From contig JAFZYC010000093.1 of NCBI GenBank assembly GCA_017616435.1, positions 1 to 32,712 on the forward strand: a stretch of DNA of 32,712 nucleotides, in the 5' to 3' direction. Both the position numbers and the translations under genes were made by a program. A model generated the notes under the pieces. That model was not told where the DNA came from. It saw nothing but the letters and a program-made list of their open reading frames with translations, and made no database searches. The stretch is from Clostridia bacterium (GTDB lineage: Bacteria; Bacillota; Clostridia; Christensenellales; CAG-138). The stretch's first letter is position 1. Every line of letters starts with the position of its first letter. Positions 31,983-32,712 of this stretch are shown piece after piece.

Positions 31983-32174
31983 ATGGCAGTCCCGAAAAGG
32001 AAAACATCTAAGGCAAGGCGTGATCAGCGTCGTGCTAACTGGAAGATCAGCGCGCCCGCACTCGTAGAGTGCCCTCAGTGCCACGCGAAGAAGCTTGCCC
32101 ACAGGGTTTGCAAGAGCTGCGGTTACTATGACGGTGAGCAGATCATCGCCATGGACAAAGACGATAACAAATAA
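31983..32174 (+). CDS. rpmF: 50S ribosomal protein L32
   Basis: This 63-aa protein begins MAVPKRKTSKARRDQRRANW, the L32 signature, and has the zinc-binding form with CPQC and CKSC (four cysteines intact). GGAGG lies 9 nt upstream. It ends the ylbN-rpmF operon. A possible hairpin follows. Confidence 0.97.
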   Translation: MAVPKRKTSKARRDQRRANWKISAPALVECPQCHAKKLAHRVCKSCGYYDGEQIIAMDKDDNK

Positions 32175-32198
32175 TATCGATCCTTTGTTAGAAGAGTC

Positions 32199-32225
32199 AG
32201 GGTACCGTAAAAAGTACCCTTCTTT
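32199..32225 (+). terminator. Probable terminator after rpmF
   Basis: A 7-bp stem (AGGGTAC 32199-32205, GTACCCT 32214-32220) with an 8-nt A-rich loop is followed by a weak T-rich tail (TCTTTGCTT). Confidence 0.6.
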
Positions 32226-32285
32226 GCTTAAAAAATCGAAGCAATCGGGCGTTTCGAATATATAAAGGCTTTTTAAAAATCCATG

Positions 32286-32314
32286 TTGACTTTTATTTCA
32301 AAAGCCTGTATAAT
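32286..32314 (+). promoter_or_regulatory. Sigma-A promoter of the tRNA operon
   Basis: TTGACT (32286-32291) and TATAAT (32309-32314) are 17 nt apart. The start near 32321 lies about 20 nt before the first tRNA. Confidence 0.88.
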
Positions 32315-32342
32315 AAAGCCCGTCGCAAATAACGGACGCTAA

Positions 32343-32419
32343 CGGGGTGTGGCGCAGTCTGGTAGCGCACGTGCTTTGGGAGCATGGGGCCGGAAGTTCA
32401 AATCTTCTCACCCCGACCA
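32343..32419 (+). tRNA. tRNA-Pro (UGG)
   Basis: The 77-nt gene folds as a full cloverleaf. The acceptor CGGGGTG pairs with CACCCCG, the D-stem is GCGC/GCGC, and the anticodon stem CGTGC/GCATG encloses TTTGGGA with anticodon TGG. CCA is encoded. Confidence 0.95.
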
Positions 32420-32426
32420 CATTTGT

Positions 32427-32501
32427 GGCCTCGTGGTCAAGCGGTCAAGACACCGCCCTTTCACGGCGGTAACAGGAGTTCGATTCTCCTCGAGGTCACC
32501 A
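32427..32501 (+). tRNA. tRNA-Glu (UUC)
   Basis: The 75-nt gene has acceptor GGCCTCG paired with CGAGGTC, anticodon stem CCGCC/GGCGG and loop CTTTCAC with anticodon TTC. CCA is encoded. Confidence 0.96.
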
Positions 32502-32507
32502 TTTTAA

Positions 32508-32584
32508 GGGCCTTTAGCTCAGTTGGTCAGAGCGGTCGGCTCATAACCGATTGGTCCGGGGTTCGAGTCCCTGAAGGCCCACCA
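32508..32584 (+). tRNA. tRNA with CAU anticodon (elongator Met or Ile2)
   Basis: The 77-nt gene has acceptor GGGCCTT paired with AAGGCCC, anticodon stem GTCGG/CCGAT and loop CTCATAA with anticodon CAT. It is not an initiator, since the first acceptor pair is a normal G-C and the anticodon stem lacks the three G-C pairs. Elongator Met and lysidine-modified Ile2 cannot be separated by eye. Confidence 0.93.
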
Positions 32585-32600
32585 TTCAATTTAATAACGC

Positions 32601-32677
32601 GGCCCGGTAGTTCAGTTGGTTAGAACGCTAGCCTGTCACGCTAGAGGTCACGAGTTCGAGTCTCGTCCGGGTCGCCA
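32601..32677 (+). tRNA. tRNA-Asp (GUC)
   Basis: The 77-nt gene has acceptor GGCCCGG paired with CCGGGTC, anticodon stem CTAGC/GCTAG and loop CTGTCAC with anticodon GTC. Discriminator G and encoded CCA are present. Confidence 0.96.
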
Positions 32678-32681
32678 ACAT

Positions 32682-32712
32682 GCCTCGGTAGCTCAGTTGG
32701 TAGAGCAAGGGA
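32682..32712 (+). tRNA. Truncated tRNA, probably tRNA-Phe
   Basis: The acceptor strand GCCTCGG, the TA link, and the D-arm GCTCAGTTGGTAGAGC are visible before the window ends at AAGGGA. The position after tRNA-Asp and the start of the anticodon stem suit tRNA-Phe, but the anticodon is outside the window. Confidence 0.7.

Noticed and set aside
32384..32623. 79-codon frame across the tRNA genes
   Set aside because: It runs through four complete tRNA cloverleaves and is a by-product of their sequence.

Overview
The window looks like chromosomal DNA from a spore-forming, anaerobic-type Firmicute (class Clostridia, moderately GC-rich by eye). The evidence is the set of consensus sigma-A promoters with 17-nt spacers, strong AAGGAGG-type ribosome sites with frequent TTG/GTG starts, SpoVB- and YlbJ-like sporulation membrane proteins, a dockerin protein, Pta-AckA acetate metabolism, and a gene order matching the Bacillus ylb region. 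No phage, insertion sequence, CRISPR array or origin was seen. No gap between genes exceeds 300 bases.

Layout. 1-2134: 3' part of priA, ending at a terminator. 2174-3316 (-): a secreted DacF/PBP5-like protein that has lost every catalytic motif. 3398-7517: a TIGR03960 radical SAM gene, its TIGR03936 partner and RNase E/G in one operon. 7549-8580: rplM-rpsI with a structured leader and terminator. 8588-9944: a DUF4190 membrane protein with lgt. 9968-12310: an N-formylglutamate amidohydrolase-like gene overlapping a YtcJ-type amidohydrolase. 12323-15281 (-): two independently transcribed exported proteins, a beta-helix/InlB-repeat/dockerin protein and a serpin lipoprotein. 15288-19571: a leaderless-looking uvrC fused to a Cof-type HAD phosphatase, a ROK sugar kinase, and a proteasome-fold Ntn hydrolase with a predicted N-terminal serine. 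19620-24783: spoVB-like flippase, recX, a biotin ligase fused to an NnrD-type NAD(P)HX dehydratase, an imidazolonepropionase-like amidohydrolase, and 5-formyl-THF cyclo-ligase.

24817-32174 is a rearranged ylb cluster: rsmD (ylbH), coaD (ylbI), a coiled-coil protein, then ylbJ and tmcAL (ylbM) on the minus strand, an inserted pta-ackA operon, and finally ylbN (DUF177) and rpmF. 32286-32712 begins a tRNA operon: Pro(UGG), Glu(UUC), CAU (Met or Ile2), Asp(GUC), and a truncated, probably Phe tRNA.

Most of the window is housekeeping. The items most worth a second look are the catalytically dead PBP5 homologue, the Ser-type proteasome-like hydrolase, the BirA-NnrD fusion, the UvrC-HAD fusion with an apparent internal start, and two ATG codons placed exactly at predicted transcription starts. 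All functional statements come from reading motifs by eye. No database search was run.
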